This document shows positions 1 through 8,298 of a stretch of DNA of 64,000 nt, piece after piece. This DNA is from Duganella margarita (lineage in GTDB: Bacteria > Pseudomonadota > Gammaproteobacteria > Burkholderiales > Burkholderiaceae_D). The notes below the pieces were generated by a model that saw nothing but the letters and a program-made list of their open reading frames with translations, was not told the DNA's origin and made no database searches. The stretch lies in NCBI RefSeq assembly GCF_009857535.1, contig NZ_WWCS01000003.1, positions 310,001 to 374,000 of the forward strand, given 5' to 3'. The stretch's first letter is position 1. Every line of letters begins with the position of its first letter. The position numbers and the translations under genes were made by a program.

Positions 1-165
1 TTTCTCGGACATGCAGAAAAAATGACTGCCGCCGAGCAGGCTGCTCTGGAGAGCTGGGAGCATTACAAGGCGACCGGGCTGCACCTTACAATGGCGGAAG
101 CCGATACTTGGCTGGCACAGCTGGAGGAGGGGCATGATGTAGAGCCGCCCCCATGTCATCGCTAA
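1..165 (+). CDS. C-terminal part of an antitoxin-like protein (partial, cut by window start)
   Basis: The first 54 codons are open from base 1 to a TAA at 163-165, so the N-terminus lies outside the window. The visible part is a charged, Trp-containing tail with segments TGLHLTMAEADTWLAQL and a PPPCHR end. I recall such tails from CopG/ribbon-helix-helix antitoxins that precede ParE toxins. The DNA-binding half is not visible. The stop overlaps the ATG (153-155) of a ParE-like reading frame, the usual translational coupling of antitoxin and toxin. Antitoxin assignment is inference from the tail, the overlap and the neighbour. Confidence 0.55.
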   Translation, partial: FLGHAEKMTAAEQAALESWEHYKATGLHLTMAEADTWLAQLEEGHDVEPPPCHR

Positions 166-234
166 TCTGGTCAGTCGCCGCACTCGCGGACGTGCAGCGG
201 CTATGTGAGGCATCAGCGTGAGTGTCAGCCCTAG
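153..234 (+). pseudogene. ParE-type toxin remnant with internal deletion
   Basis: An ATG at 153, overlapping the end of the upstream antitoxin-like gene, starts MSSLIWSVAALADVQRL, which looks like the first helix of RelE/ParE toxins. The frame then runs into CEASA and a TGA at 219-221. In another frame, bases 205-234 read VRHQRECQP and stop; the RHQRE piece matches the usual ParE C-terminal RHQREAGY. A full ParE is about 95-100 residues, so roughly 65-70 codons are missing and the two ends are joined out of frame. The product should be non-toxic. Family membership rests on recognisable termini only. Confidence 0.6.
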
Positions 235-236
235 CT

Positions 237-614
237 TTACTTTTCCTGGTCCAGCAAGGCCTGAATTTCTTCGCGTTCTTTTTTGCTGACGTGGCCGCCG
301 CGCAGGGCGGCCAGGACCAGGGCTTTGCCGGAGCCGGCGAAGGCTTTCTGGATCAGGTCTTTCAGCAGGTTGGTCTGGACCGAGTCCTGTTCCTGCACTG
401 GCGAGTAGACGTGGGCGCGCTGGCTTTCGTCGCGGTTCAGCAGGCCTTTGGTGTGCATCACTTGCAGCACGCGCAGCACGTTGGCGTAGCTGGTGTCCGG
501 ACGCGTCTCCACCGCAGCTTCGTGCACTTGCCGCGCCGTGGCGGGACCGAGCGCGAACAGCAGGCGCAACATCTCCAGCTCGGCAGCGGTCGGTTTGGGC
601 AGATTGGTACTCAT
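237..614 (-). CDS. BlaI/MecI/CopY-family transcriptional repressor
   Basis: The 125-residue product has the length and layout of BlaI/MecI repressors: an N-terminal winged helix (PTAAELEMLRLLFALGPATA, then a recognition segment around TSYANVLRVLQVM), the MHTKGLL wing region and a C-terminal dimerisation part ending in KKEREEIQALLDQE. BlaI proteins bind as dimers to short dyads and are usually inactivated by a BlaR1-type membrane protease. No BlaR1 gene is next to it here. Instead it lies 18 bases downstream of, and on the same strand as, an LRR protein kinase. Its stop is 3 bases from the ParE remnant on the other strand. Targets are unknown. Confidence 0.85.
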   Translation of the reverse strand: MSTNLPKPTAAELEMLRLLFALGPATARQVHEAAVETRPDTSYANVLRVLQVMHTKGLLNRDESQRAHVYSPVQEQDSVQTNLLKDLIQKAFAGSGKALVLAALRGGHVSKKEREEIQALLDQEK

Positions 615-619
615 GGATG

Positions 620-635
620 TAGAATAAAATATCTA
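620..635. promoter_or_regulatory. possible operator dyad at the BlaI-type gene
   Basis: TAGA and TCTA arms separated by eight A/T bases lie just upstream of the repressor start codon (612-614 on the minus strand) and across the end of the kinase gene. BlaI-family repressors bind short TA-rich dyads and often autoregulate. The arms are only four perfect bases, so this is a weak prediction. Confidence 0.25.
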
Positions 636-1922
636 GAACGGATTGTCTAGCTGTTCTTTGATGTCGTTGAAGCGCGGCTGGCCTCGCTGGCAGGCGACTT
701 GTAATTCACGCAACGCCGGCGGCGCGCTGTCGCTGCGGTCCAGCAGTTCTTCCAGCAGGTTGCCGAAGGCGCGCACTTCCAGCGTTTCCAGCGCGGCGGC
801 TTGCGGGCCGGCCGGGTCGTAGAACGAGGCGGCGCCGAAGTCGCCCAGCAAGGTGTTGCCGTGCTCGTCGTGCAGGATGTTGTGGCCGTACAGGTCGCCG
901 TGCAGGATGCCGTGCGCGTGCAATTGCGCGGCGGCGGAGGCGATGCCACGCGCGATGCGCAACGCGGCGGCCAGCTGGAAGCGTTTGCCATCGGCGTAGA
1001 TGTCGCGGGTACAGCTGTCCAGGCTGGGCGGCCCGGCCAGGTTGTGGAAGGCCGGCGAGATCAGCGACATCACCAGGCCGTGTGCGCCGTCGGGATGGCC
1101 TTCAACATGGCCCAGGATGGGAATCAGGTTGGCATGCGCGCCGGCGCCGAGGCAGGCGGCCATTTCGCTCAGCGGCGAGCCGTCGCTGGTCATCGCGCCT
1201 TTGAAGAGTTTGACGGCGACCGGTTCGGCGGCGTCAGTACCACGTTGCCAGTCGGCGCGGTAGATGACACCGGATGCGCCTTCGCCCAGCTTGTCGCGCA
1301 GCGTCAGCGCGGCCCAGTCGATCGCGGCCGATGGCGTGTGGACCAGCGCGTCTTCCTGCAGCTCACTGAAGGGATTGCCGGCATAAGCCAGCCACGTCAG
1401 GCGCGGCAGCGACAGCAGCCAGTCCGGCAGCGCGCTCAGCTGGTTGCTGGCGATGCGCAGCAGTTCCAGTTTGTGCAGCTGCGCCATGGCGTCGGGCAGG
1501 GCGCGCAGGCGGTTCCCGGCCAGCATCAGCTTCTGCAACTGCGGACGTTCGCCCAGCGCAGCCGGCAATTCTTCAATCTGGTTATCGGTCAGCACCAGCC
1601 AGCGCAGTTGCGGCGGCAGCGCGGCGGCCGGCACATCGCGGATCTGGTTAGCCTTGAAGCCGACCATGGTCAGCGCCGCGCAGCCGCCCACGGCCACCGG
1701 CAGTTCGGTAAATTGATTGTCCGAGCAGAACAGGATGCGCAGCTTGTGCAGCCGGTGCAAGTCGTCCGGCAGCGACGTCAGGGCATTGCCGGTCAGATCG
1801 AGGATTTCCAGCGTATCGGCTAGCGCAAAGATTTCGCGCGGGAATTCGGTGAGGCCGCAGCGCATCGACAGGCGTTGGACGCCGGCCAGCGCGCCGCTGC
1901 GCAACTGCTGCAGAGTGTGCAT
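633..1922 (-). CDS. Leucine-rich-repeat protein kinase
   Basis: A 429-residue cytoplasmic protein with no visible signal peptide. Residues about 15-205 hold seven to eight leucine-rich repeats of the LxxLxLxxNxLxxLP type. Residues about 207-425 form a Ser/Thr-type kinase domain: glycine loop GEGASGVIYRA near 212, VAVKLF with K238, a catalytic loop HGDLYGHNIL with D343 (HGD in place of HRD), and metal-binding DFG with D361. The main catalytic residues are present, so an active kinase is plausible. LRR-kinase fusions of this type occur in proteobacteria; substrate and ligand are unknown. It is followed at 18 bases by a BlaI-type repressor and preceded on the same strand by a secreted MBL-fold protein. 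Confidence 0.85.
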   Translation of the reverse strand: MHTLQQLRSGALAGVQRLSMRCGLTEFPREIFALADTLEILDLTGNALTSLPDDLHRLHKLRILFCSDNQFTELPVAVGGCAALTMVGFKANQIRDVPAAALPPQLRWLVLTDNQIEELPAALGERPQLQKLMLAGNRLRALPDAMAQLHKLELLRIASNQLSALPDWLLSLPRLTWLAYAGNPFSELQEDALVHTPSAAIDWAALTLRDKLGEGASGVIYRADWQRGTDAAEPVAVKLFKGAMTSDGSPLSEMAACLGAGAHANLIPILGHVEGHPDGAHGLVMSLISPAFHNLAGPPSLDSCTRDIYADGKRFQLAAALRIARGIASAAAQLHAHGILHGDLYGHNILHDEHGNTLLGDFGAASFYDPAGPQAAALETLEVRAFGNLLEELLDRSDSAPPALRELQVACQRGQPRFNDIKEQLDNPF

Positions 1923-1996
1923 GAGAGGGGACGGTAAAGACGACGGCGCAGTGTATCACTTCACCGCCGTCGTTGGCGGCCGCTTAGCCCCTGGGC

Positions 1997-2830
1997 TTAC
2001 CACTTCATTTCGCCCTTGGCGACCTTGGCGCTGATGTCCAGTGCGCTTTCCAGGCCGGCGCTCGGGTACAGCGCTTTCATGCGGGCGATCAGCGCGGCCG
2101 AGTTGGCGGCCTTGGCGGTTTCCGCTTCAAACTTGACCAGATAGTCGTGCGTGTAGCTGACCGATTCCGGCGTCAGCGGCAGGCCCGGCGCGAAGTGGCC
2201 CGGCACCACGGTCACTGGCTTCAGGGCGGCGATGCTGTCCAGCGTGGCCAGCCATTGCTTGCGCGCGGCCGGCGTCTGCGCATCGGCGGTCCACACGTGC
2301 AGGCCGTTGAACACGGCGACGCCGCCCACCACTGCCTTGATCGACGGAATCCAGACGTAGTGCTGTTCGATCTTCAGTTTCTGGCCTTCCAGCGTCAGGT
2401 CGCCTTTCAGCGGCTGCGGCACGATCACTTCTTTCGGCGCGTTGTCCTTCAGGATCGGGCCCCAGTAGGCGACCTTGGCGTCCTTCTTGGCCTGGATGCC
2501 GGCGATGACGTGCGGCAGCGCGACCACCTTGGCGTCGGGGAAGGCGGCGTGGATCACGTCCAGGCCGAAGTAGTAGTCCGGGTCGTCATGGCTGATGTAG
2601 ACAGTGGTCAGGTGCTTGCCGCTGGCCTTGATCTTTTCGGCCAGTTTCACCGCCTCGGCGCGCGAGAACTGGGCGTCGACCAGCACTGCGTCCTTGTCGC
2701 CGGTCACCAGTACCGAGGCCACCGGGAAGATGGCGGCTTCGCCGGGATTGAATACTTCGAGCTTCAGCGGCGCCGCCTGGGCGCTGATGGTGGTGGCGAG
2801 GGCGGCGGTCAGCAGGGCTTGTTTGAACAT
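1997..2830 (-). CDS. Secreted metallo-beta-lactamase-fold hydrolase
   Basis: The start at 2830 is chosen because a GGAG Shine-Dalgarno sits just upstream and a clear signal peptide follows (MFKQALLTAALATTISAQA, cleavage near residue 20). A longer frame from 3031 would run into the divergent LysR gene. The mature protein has the MBL-fold order: an early VLVDAQFSR strand, then ISHDDPDYYFG where HxHxDH is expected, and a late VPGHF. The first metal motif is altered: His is kept, but the second His is Asp and the Asp-His pair reads D-Y. The 277-residue length is normal for a periplasmic MBL protein. Activity is uncertain because of the motif change. Confidence 0.8.
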   Translation of the reverse strand: MFKQALLTAALATTISAQAAPLKLEVFNPGEAAIFPVASVLVTGDKDAVLVDAQFSRAEAVKLAEKIKASGKHLTTVYISHDDPDYYFGLDVIHAAFPDAKVVALPHVIAGIQAKKDAKVAYWGPILKDNAPKEVIVPQPLKGDLTLEGQKLKIEQHYVWIPSIKAVVGGVAVFNGLHVWTADAQTPAARKQWLATLDSIAALKPVTVVPGHFAPGLPLTPESVSYTHDYLVKFEAETAKAANSAALIARMKALYPSAGLESALDISAKVAKGEMKW

Positions 2831-2930
2831 GGTCACTCCGGAAAAGTAAGAATGACGCCATCTTAAATTTCTCAATCCGATAGAAAAATACGGTAATCTG
2901 GCTTTGTTAATTGCATAAATCGGACGAATC

Positions 2931-3848
2931 ATGGATCGCATTACCGCCGCCCGCGTGTTTGTCAGCATTGCCGAGCGCGGCAGCATGATCGGCGCCGCCG
3001 ACGCGCTCGACATGTCGCGCGCCATGGTCACCCGCTATCTGGCCGAGATGGAGGCCTGGGCCGGGGCGCGTCTGCTGCATCGCAGCACCCGGCGGCTAAG
3101 CCTGACCGACGCCGGCGACCTGACGCTGGCGCGTTGCCGCCGCATGCTGGACCTGGCCGACGATATGGCGGTGTCCGCCGGCGTCGATGCCGACACGCCG
3201 CACGGCTTGCTGCGCATCACCTGTTCGCAGGCGCTGGCGCAGGCCGAGCTGCTGGGCGCCGTCAGCACTTTCCTGACGCGCTACCCGCGCACCTCGGTCG
3301 ACCTGCAGATGAGCAACCGTGCCGTCAACCTGATCGAGGAGCGCATCGACCTGGCGCTGCGCGTCACCAACACGCTGGAACCGAACCTGATCGCGCGCCA
3401 GCTGGGCGTGTGCGAGTCGGTGGTGTGCGCCGCACCATCGTATCTGGCGGCGCACGGCACGCCCCAACTGCCGCAAGACCTGGCCGGCCACAACTGCCTG
3501 ACCTACACCTATTTCGGCAAGAGCCTGTGGCAGTTCACCGACGCCGACGGCGCGGCGCTGTCCGTACCGGTCAGCGGCAACCTGTCGGCCAACGAGGACT
3601 TCATCGTGCTGAAGGCGGCGGAGCAGGGCGGCGGGATTGCGCTGCAACCGCTGTACAGCGCCGGCCCGCTGATCCTAGAGGGCAAGCTGGTGGCGTTGCT
3701 TCCTGGATACACTCCCTTAAGCATGGGAATCTATGGTATTTACACGTCGCGCCAGCACATGTCGCCAGCCCTGCGTGCCATGCTGGACTTATTGCTAACG
3801 TGGTTTGCCAGTGGGCAGCAAAGCGAGCATCGGCGCGGCTTAAGTTAG
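2931..3848 (+). CDS. LysR-family transcriptional regulator
   Basis: A 305-residue protein with an N-terminal winged helix (MDRITAARVFVSIAERGS, then AADALDMSRAMVTRYLAEME) and a periplasmic-binding-protein-like effector domain from about residue 90. It is close to the LysR subgroup whose members often sit opposite the gene they control. The start is 100 bases from the start of the divergent MBL-fold gene, so that gene is the obvious candidate target. The effector is not predictable. Confidence 0.9.
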   Translation: MDRITAARVFVSIAERGSMIGAADALDMSRAMVTRYLAEMEAWAGARLLHRSTRRLSLTDAGDLTLARCRRMLDLADDMAVSAGVDADTPHGLLRITCSQALAQAELLGAVSTFLTRYPRTSVDLQMSNRAVNLIEERIDLALRVTNTLEPNLIARQLGVCESVVCAAPSYLAAHGTPQLPQDLAGHNCLTYTYFGKSLWQFTDADGAALSVPVSGNLSANEDFIVLKAAEQGGGIALQPLYSAGPLILEGKLVALLPGYTPLSMGIYGIYTSRQHMSPALRAMLDLLLTWFASGQQSEHRRGLS

Positions 3849-3982
3849 CATTAATGCTGCAAGTTTCATCGGTATTTTTCCGCACATATGGTTGTTGGGA
3901 TACAATACCGGTGCTATGCTGAAGGACCTGTTTTAGGTAACACCCGAACAAAAGCCCTTCCCCCACAACTTGATGTGCAATC

Positions 3983-4060
3983 CGCTAACCGGTCAGGCCG
4001 TGTCGCGGAAGGTTAGACCAACCCGCTAATTCCTCGCGAAACGCGAAGAAAGGTGAGCAA
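3983..4060 (+). promoter_or_regulatory. Candidate sucA-type leader RNA before odhA
   Basis: The leader of the 2-oxoglutarate dehydrogenase operon contains two nested pairing elements. CTAACC at 3985-3990 can pair with GGTTAG at 4011-4016, and TCGCG at 4034-4038 with CGCGA at 4042-4046 around an AAA loop. The second stem ends directly at the purine-rich ribosome binding site (AAAGGTGAG, near 4050). A conserved sucA RNA motif that overlaps the Shine-Dalgarno is described upstream of sucA in Burkholderiales. I propose this is a member, but no covariance comparison was possible. Confidence 0.4.
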
Positions 4061-4062
4061 GA

Positions 4063-6918
4063 ATGATGCAACAATATACGTCCAACTCCTACCTGTTTGG
4101 TGGGAACGCCCCGTACGTTGAAGAACTGTACGAAGCGTATCTGAACAACCCAGGCTCGGTGCCAGACAACTGGCGCGCCTACTTCGACGCCATGCAACAC
4201 GTGCCGGCTGTCGATGGTTCCAATAAACCGGACGTCGCCCACGCCTCCGTCATCGCCTCTTTCGCCGAGCGCGCCAAAGCAGGTCCAATCCGCACCGTTA
4301 CCGCCTCGGCTGATGCCGAAATGGGCCGCAAACGTGTCGCCGTGACCCAGCTGATCGCCGCTTACCGCTATCTGGGTTCGCGCTGGGCCAACCTGGATCC
4401 GCTGCAACGCCAGGAGCGCCCAAGCATCCCTGAGCTGGAGCCAAGCTTCTACGGCTTCACCGACGCCGACATGGACACCGTGTTCAACGTCAGCAATACC
4501 TACTTTGGGCCAGAGACCGCGACCCTTCGCGACCTGCTCAATTTCCTGCGTGATACCTACACCCGTTCGATCGGCGCAGAGTACATGTACATTTCCGACC
4601 CGGCCGAAAAACGCTGGCTGCAAGAACGTCTGGAGTCGATCCGCTCGACCCCGAACTTCACCCCGGAAAAGAAAAAACACATCCTGGAGCGTCTGACTGC
4701 GGCCGAAGGCCTGGAACGTTACCTCCACACCAAGTACGTCGGCCAGAAGCGTTTCTCGCTGGAAGGCGGCGAAACCTTCATCGCGTCGATCGACGAGATC
4801 ATCCAGCGCGCCGGTGAAAAAGGCGTGCAAGAGATCGTGATCGGCATGGCCCACCGCGGCCGTCTGAACGTGCTGGTCAACACCCTGGGCAAAGCGCCTA
4901 AAGACCTGTTCGAAGAATTCGAAGGCAAGCACGGCGACGACCTGCCAGCCGGTGACGTCAAATACCACCAGGGCTTCTCGTCGGACATCTCGACTGTTGG
5001 CGGTCCGGTCCACCTGTCGCTGGCGTTCAATCCATCGCACCTGGAAATCGTCAACCCGGTGGTGGAAGGTTCGGTCAAAGCCCGTATGGATCGCCGCGGC
5101 GACCACGGCGGCAAACAAGTGTTGCCGATCCTGGTACACGGCGATGCCGCATTCGCCGGCCAGGGCGTGGTCATGGAAACGCTGAATCTGGCGCAGACCC
5201 GTGGCTACGGCACCGGCGGTACCGTGCACATCGTCATCAACAACCAGATCGGTTTCACCACCTCCGACCCACGCGACGCCCGTTCGACAATCTACTGCTC
5301 GGACGTGGTCAAGATGATCGAGGCGCCGGTGCTGCACGTCAACGCCGATGATCCGGAAGCCACCGTGCTGGCATCGCAAATCGCGATGGACTACCGCACC
5401 GAGTTCGGCAAGGACATCGTGGTCGACATCATCTGCTACCGCAAACTGGGCCACAACGAGCAGGACACCCCGGCGCTGACCCAGCCGCTGATGTACAAGA
5501 AAATCGGCCAGCACCCAGGCACCCGCAAGCTGTACGCCGACAAACTGGTGGCCCAGACCGTGATTCCGGCCGATGGCGGCGAACAGCTGCAAGCCGCCTT
5601 CCGCGACGCGATGGACGCCGGCAAGCACACCGTCGATCCAGTCATCTCCAACTTCAAGAACAAGTACGCGGTCGACTGGCTGCCGTTCCTGAACAAGAAA
5701 TGGACCGACGCTGCCGACACCGCCGTGCCGCTGACCGAACTGAAACGTCTGGCCGCGCGCATCACCAGCGTGCCGGAAGGCTTCAAGGTCCACTCGCTGG
5801 TCGAGAAGGTGCTGGGCGACCGCGCTGCCATGGGCCGTGGCGAACTGAACCTGGACTGGGGCATGGGCGAACACCTGGGCTTCGCGTCGCTGGTATCGTC
5901 GGGCTACGCCATCCGCCTGACCGGTCAGGACGCCGGCCGCGGCACCTTCACCCACCGTCACGCCGTGCTGCACGATCAGAACCGTGAGCGTTGGGATGCC
6001 GGCACCTACGTGCCGCTGCAAAACGTCGCTGACGGCCAGGCGCCGTTCACCGTGATCGACTCGGTGCTGTCGGAAGAGGCAGTGCTGGGCTTCGAATACG
6101 GCTACTCGACCGCAGAACCAAACACGCTGACCATCTGGGAAGCCCAGTTCGGCGACTTCGTCAACGGCGCGCAAGTGGTGATCGACCAGTTCATCAGCTC
6201 CGGCGAAGTGAAGTGGGGCCGCGCTTCGGGTCTGGTGATGCTGCTGCCACACGGCTATGAAGGCCAGGGTCCGGAGCACTCGTCGGCACGTCCAGAGCGT
6301 TTCCTGCAACTGTGCGCAGACAACAATATGCAAGTGGTGCAGCCAACCACCGCGTCGCAGATCTTCCACGTGCTGCGTCGTCAGATGGTGCGTCAGTTCC
6401 GCAAGCCGCTGGTGGTCATGACGCCGAAATCGCTGCTGCGTAACAAGGATGCCGGTTCGCCGCTGTCGGAACTGGCCAAAGGCGCGTTCCAGACCGTGAT
6501 CGGCGAAGTCGACGAGAAAATCGACGCCAAAAAAGTCAAACGCGTGATCGCCTGCTCGGGCAAGGTCTACTACGACCTGGTCAACGCGCGCAAAACCCGC
6601 GGCCAGACCGATACCGCCATCGTGCGTATTGAGCAGCTGTATCCGTTCCCGCACAAGGCCTTCGCCGCCGAACTGAAAAAGTTCCCGGCACTGGCCGAAG
6701 TGGTATGGGCGCAGGATGAGCCGCAGAATCAGGGCCCATGGTTCCAGATTCAGCACAACATCTTCGAGAGCCTGGATGCTGGTCAACGTCTGGCCTACGC
6801 CGGCCGTCCAGCTTCGGCATCGCCAGCCGTCGGTTACTACGACAAGCATTACGCTCAACAGAAAGAGCTGCTGGAAACCGCCTTCTCGAAGCTGAAGGGC
6901 TTCATCCTCACCAAGTAA
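4063..6918 (+). CDS. sucA: 2-oxoglutarate dehydrogenase E1 component
   Basis: The 951-residue thiamine-diphosphate enzyme decarboxylates 2-oxoglutarate and reductively succinylates the lipoyl group of E2 in the TCA cycle. Visible hallmarks are the N-terminal E2-binding segment (YVEELYEAYLNNPGSVPDNW), the substrate-binding MAHRGRLNVL near residue 262, and the ThDP/Mg motif beginning GDAAFAGQG near 360 and ending in VINNQIGF. Length matches the family (about 930-950). The gene opens the operon odhA-odhB-pspC-like-lpd; a tandem ATGATG leaves the start uncertain by one codon. It is preceded by a structured leader and AAAGGTGAG as ribosome binding site. Confidence 0.97.
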   Translation: MMQQYTSNSYLFGGNAPYVEELYEAYLNNPGSVPDNWRAYFDAMQHVPAVDGSNKPDVAHASVIASFAERAKAGPIRTVTASADAEMGRKRVAVTQLIAAYRYLGSRWANLDPLQRQERPSIPELEPSFYGFTDADMDTVFNVSNTYFGPETATLRDLLNFLRDTYTRSIGAEYMYISDPAEKRWLQERLESIRSTPNFTPEKKKHILERLTAAEGLERYLHTKYVGQKRFSLEGGETFIASIDEIIQRAGEKGVQEIVIGMAHRGRLNVLVNTLGKAPKDLFEEFEGKHGDDLPAGDVKYHQGFSSDISTVGGPVHLSLAFNPSHLEIVNPVVEGSVKARMDRRGDHGGKQVLPILVHGDAAFAGQGVVMETLNLAQTRGYGTGGTVHIVINNQIGFTTSDPRDARSTIYCSDVVKMIEAPVLHVNADDPEATVLASQIAMDYRTEFGKDIVVDIICYRKLGHNEQDTPALTQPLMYKKIGQHPGTRKLYADKLVAQTVIPADGGEQLQAAFRDAMDAGKHTVDPVISNFKNKYAVDWLPFLNKKWTDAADTAVPLTELKRLAARITSVPEGFKVHSLVEKVLGDRAAMGRGELNLDWGMGEHLGFASLVSSGYAIRLTGQDAGRGTFTHRHAVLHDQNRERWDAGTYVPLQNVADGQAPFTVIDSVLSEEAVLGFEYGYSTAEPNTLTIWEAQFGDFVNGAQVVIDQFISSGEVKWGRASGLVMLLPHGYEGQGPEHSSARPERFLQLCADNNMQVVQPTTASQIFHVLRRQMVRQFRKPLVVMTPKSLLRNKDAGSPLSELAKGAFQTVIGEVDEKIDAKKVKRVIACSGKVYYDLVNARKTRGQTDTAIVRIEQLYPFPHKAFAAELKKFPALAEVVWAQDEPQNQGPWFQIQHNIFESLDAGQRLAYAGRPASASPAVGYYDKHYAQQKELLETAFSKLKGFILTK

Positions 6919-6990
6919 TCACACATTGAACGGAGCGCTCTGCTGCTACGCGGTGGAGCGCCGCAAAAACAAATAAACGGAGTTTTTCAA

Positions 6991-8244
6991 ATGGCAAAAA
7001 TCGAAGTCAAAGTTCCTCAGCTGTCGGAATCGGTCGCAGAAGCAACCATGCTGACCTGGCATAAAAAAGTCGGCGACACCATCACCCGCGACGAAAACCT
7101 GATCGACATCGAAACCGATAAAGTGGTTCTGGAACTGCCAGCACCGGCCGCTGGCGTCCTGGTGGAAATCATCAAGGGCGACGGCAGCACCGTAGTGGCT
7201 GACGAAGTGATCGCCATCATCGATACCGAAGGCACCGCCGCCGCAGTTGCGCCTGCCGCTGCCGCTGCGCCAGCCGCCGCACCTGCACCTGCACCAGCCG
7301 CTGCCCCGGCAGCCGCCACCGGTGGTTCGAAAGGCGACGTGGCCATGCCAGCCGCCGCCAAGATCCTGTCGGAAAAAGGCCTGAGCGCTGGCGATGTCGC
7401 CGGTTCGGGCAAAGACGGCCGCGTGACCAAGGGCGACGCCCTGGCCGCCGGCGCCAAAGCACCAGCCGTTGCACCACTGGCCGCACCAGCCGCCAAGCCA
7501 GCACTGGCACAAGTCGCCGCACCAGCCGCCGCCAACCTGGGCGATCGTCCGGAAGAGCGCGTGCCAATGAGCCGCCTGCGCGCCCGTATCGCCGAGCGCC
7601 TGATCCAGTCGCAATCGACCAACGCCATCCTGACCACGTTCAATGAAGTGAACATGGCCCCAGTCATGGAACTGCGCAACAAGTACAAAGACAAGTTCGA
7701 AAAAGAGCACGGCGTCAAGCTGGGCTTCATGTCGTTCTTCGTCAAAGCCGCTGTTGCCGCGCTGAAGAAATACCCAATCATCAACGCGTCGGTGGATGGC
7801 AACGACATCGTCTACCACGGCTACTTCGACATCGGTATCGCTGTCGGTTCGCCACGTGGCCTGGTAGTGCCGATCCTGCGCAACGCCGACCAAATGTCGA
7901 TCGCTGACATCGAAAAGAAAATCGGCGAATTCGGCGCCAAAGCCAAAGACGGCAAGCTGACCCTGGACGACCTGACCGGCGGCACCTTCTCGATCTCGAA
8001 CGGCGGCACCTTCGGTTCGATGCTGTCGACCCCGATCATCAACCCGCCACAATCGGCGATCCTGGGCGTACACGCGACCAAAGACCGCGCCGTGGTGGAA
8101 AACGGCCAGATCGTGATTCGTCCAATGAACTACCTGGCAATGTCCTACGACCACCGCATCATCGACGGCCGCGAAGCCGTGCTGGGCCTGGTGGCCATGA
8201 AGGAAGCGCTGGAAGATCCTGCACGTCTGCTGCTGGACCTGTAA
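6991..8244 (+). CDS. sucB: Dihydrolipoyllysine succinyltransferase, E2 of 2-oxoglutarate dehydrogenase
   Basis: The 417-residue E2 carries one lipoyl domain at residues 1-77 with the modified lysine K44 in IETDKVV. An Ala/Pro linker follows, then a peripheral subunit-binding domain near 115-150 and the acyltransferase core. [11 protein letters not shown] near the C-terminus gives the catalytic H388 and D392. It transfers succinyl from lipoate to CoA and forms the core of the complex. It follows sucA after 72 bases, with its own GGAG ribosome binding site, and precedes a small PspC-type gene. Confidence 0.97.
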   Translation: MAKIEVKVPQLSESVAEATMLTWHKKVGDTITRDENLIDIETDKVVLELPAPAAGVLVEIIKGDGSTVVADEVIAIIDTEGTAAAVAPAAAAAPAAAPAPAPAAAPAAATGGSKGDVAMPAAAKILSEKGLSAGDVAGSGKDGRVTKGDALAAGAKAPAVAPLAAPAAKPALAQVAAPAAANLGDRPEERVPMSRLRARIAERLIQSQSTNAILTTFNEVNMAPVMELRNKYKDKFEKEHGVKLGFMSFFVKAAVAALKKYPIINASVDGNDIVYHGYFDIGIAVGSPRGLVVPILRNADQMSIADIEKKIGEFGAKAKDGKLTLDDLTGGTFSISNGGTFGSMLSTPIINPPQSAILGVHATKDRAVVENGQIVIRPMNYLAMSYDHRIIDGREAVLGLVAMKEALEDPARLLLDL

Positions 8245-8255
8245 TTCTCGCTGGC

Positions 8256-8279
8256 TCCCTGGCCCGTGTGGGCCAGGGA
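8256..8279 (+). other. 10-bp perfect stem-loop between sucB and the PspC-like gene
   Basis: TCCCTGGCCC (8256-8265) pairs perfectly with GGGCCAGGGA (8270-8279) around a GTGT loop. No U-tract follows, so this is not a normal intrinsic terminator. A hairpin here could stabilise the upstream odhA-odhB message or reduce expression of the genes downstream. The role is inference. Confidence 0.5.
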
Positions 8280-8298
8280 AATTCTCAGAGGATCATGA

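Noticed and set aside
2831..3031. N-terminal extension of the MBL-fold protein up to 3031
   Set aside because: It overlaps the divergent LysR gene and precedes a normal signal peptide with its own ribosome binding site at 2830.
3985..6858. A 957-codon open frame on the minus strand opposite sucA
   Set aside because: It is the antisense shadow of sucA, produced by GC-rich codon use. The product is Val/His/Gln-rich without any recognisable domain, and the sucA frame has all catalytic motifs.
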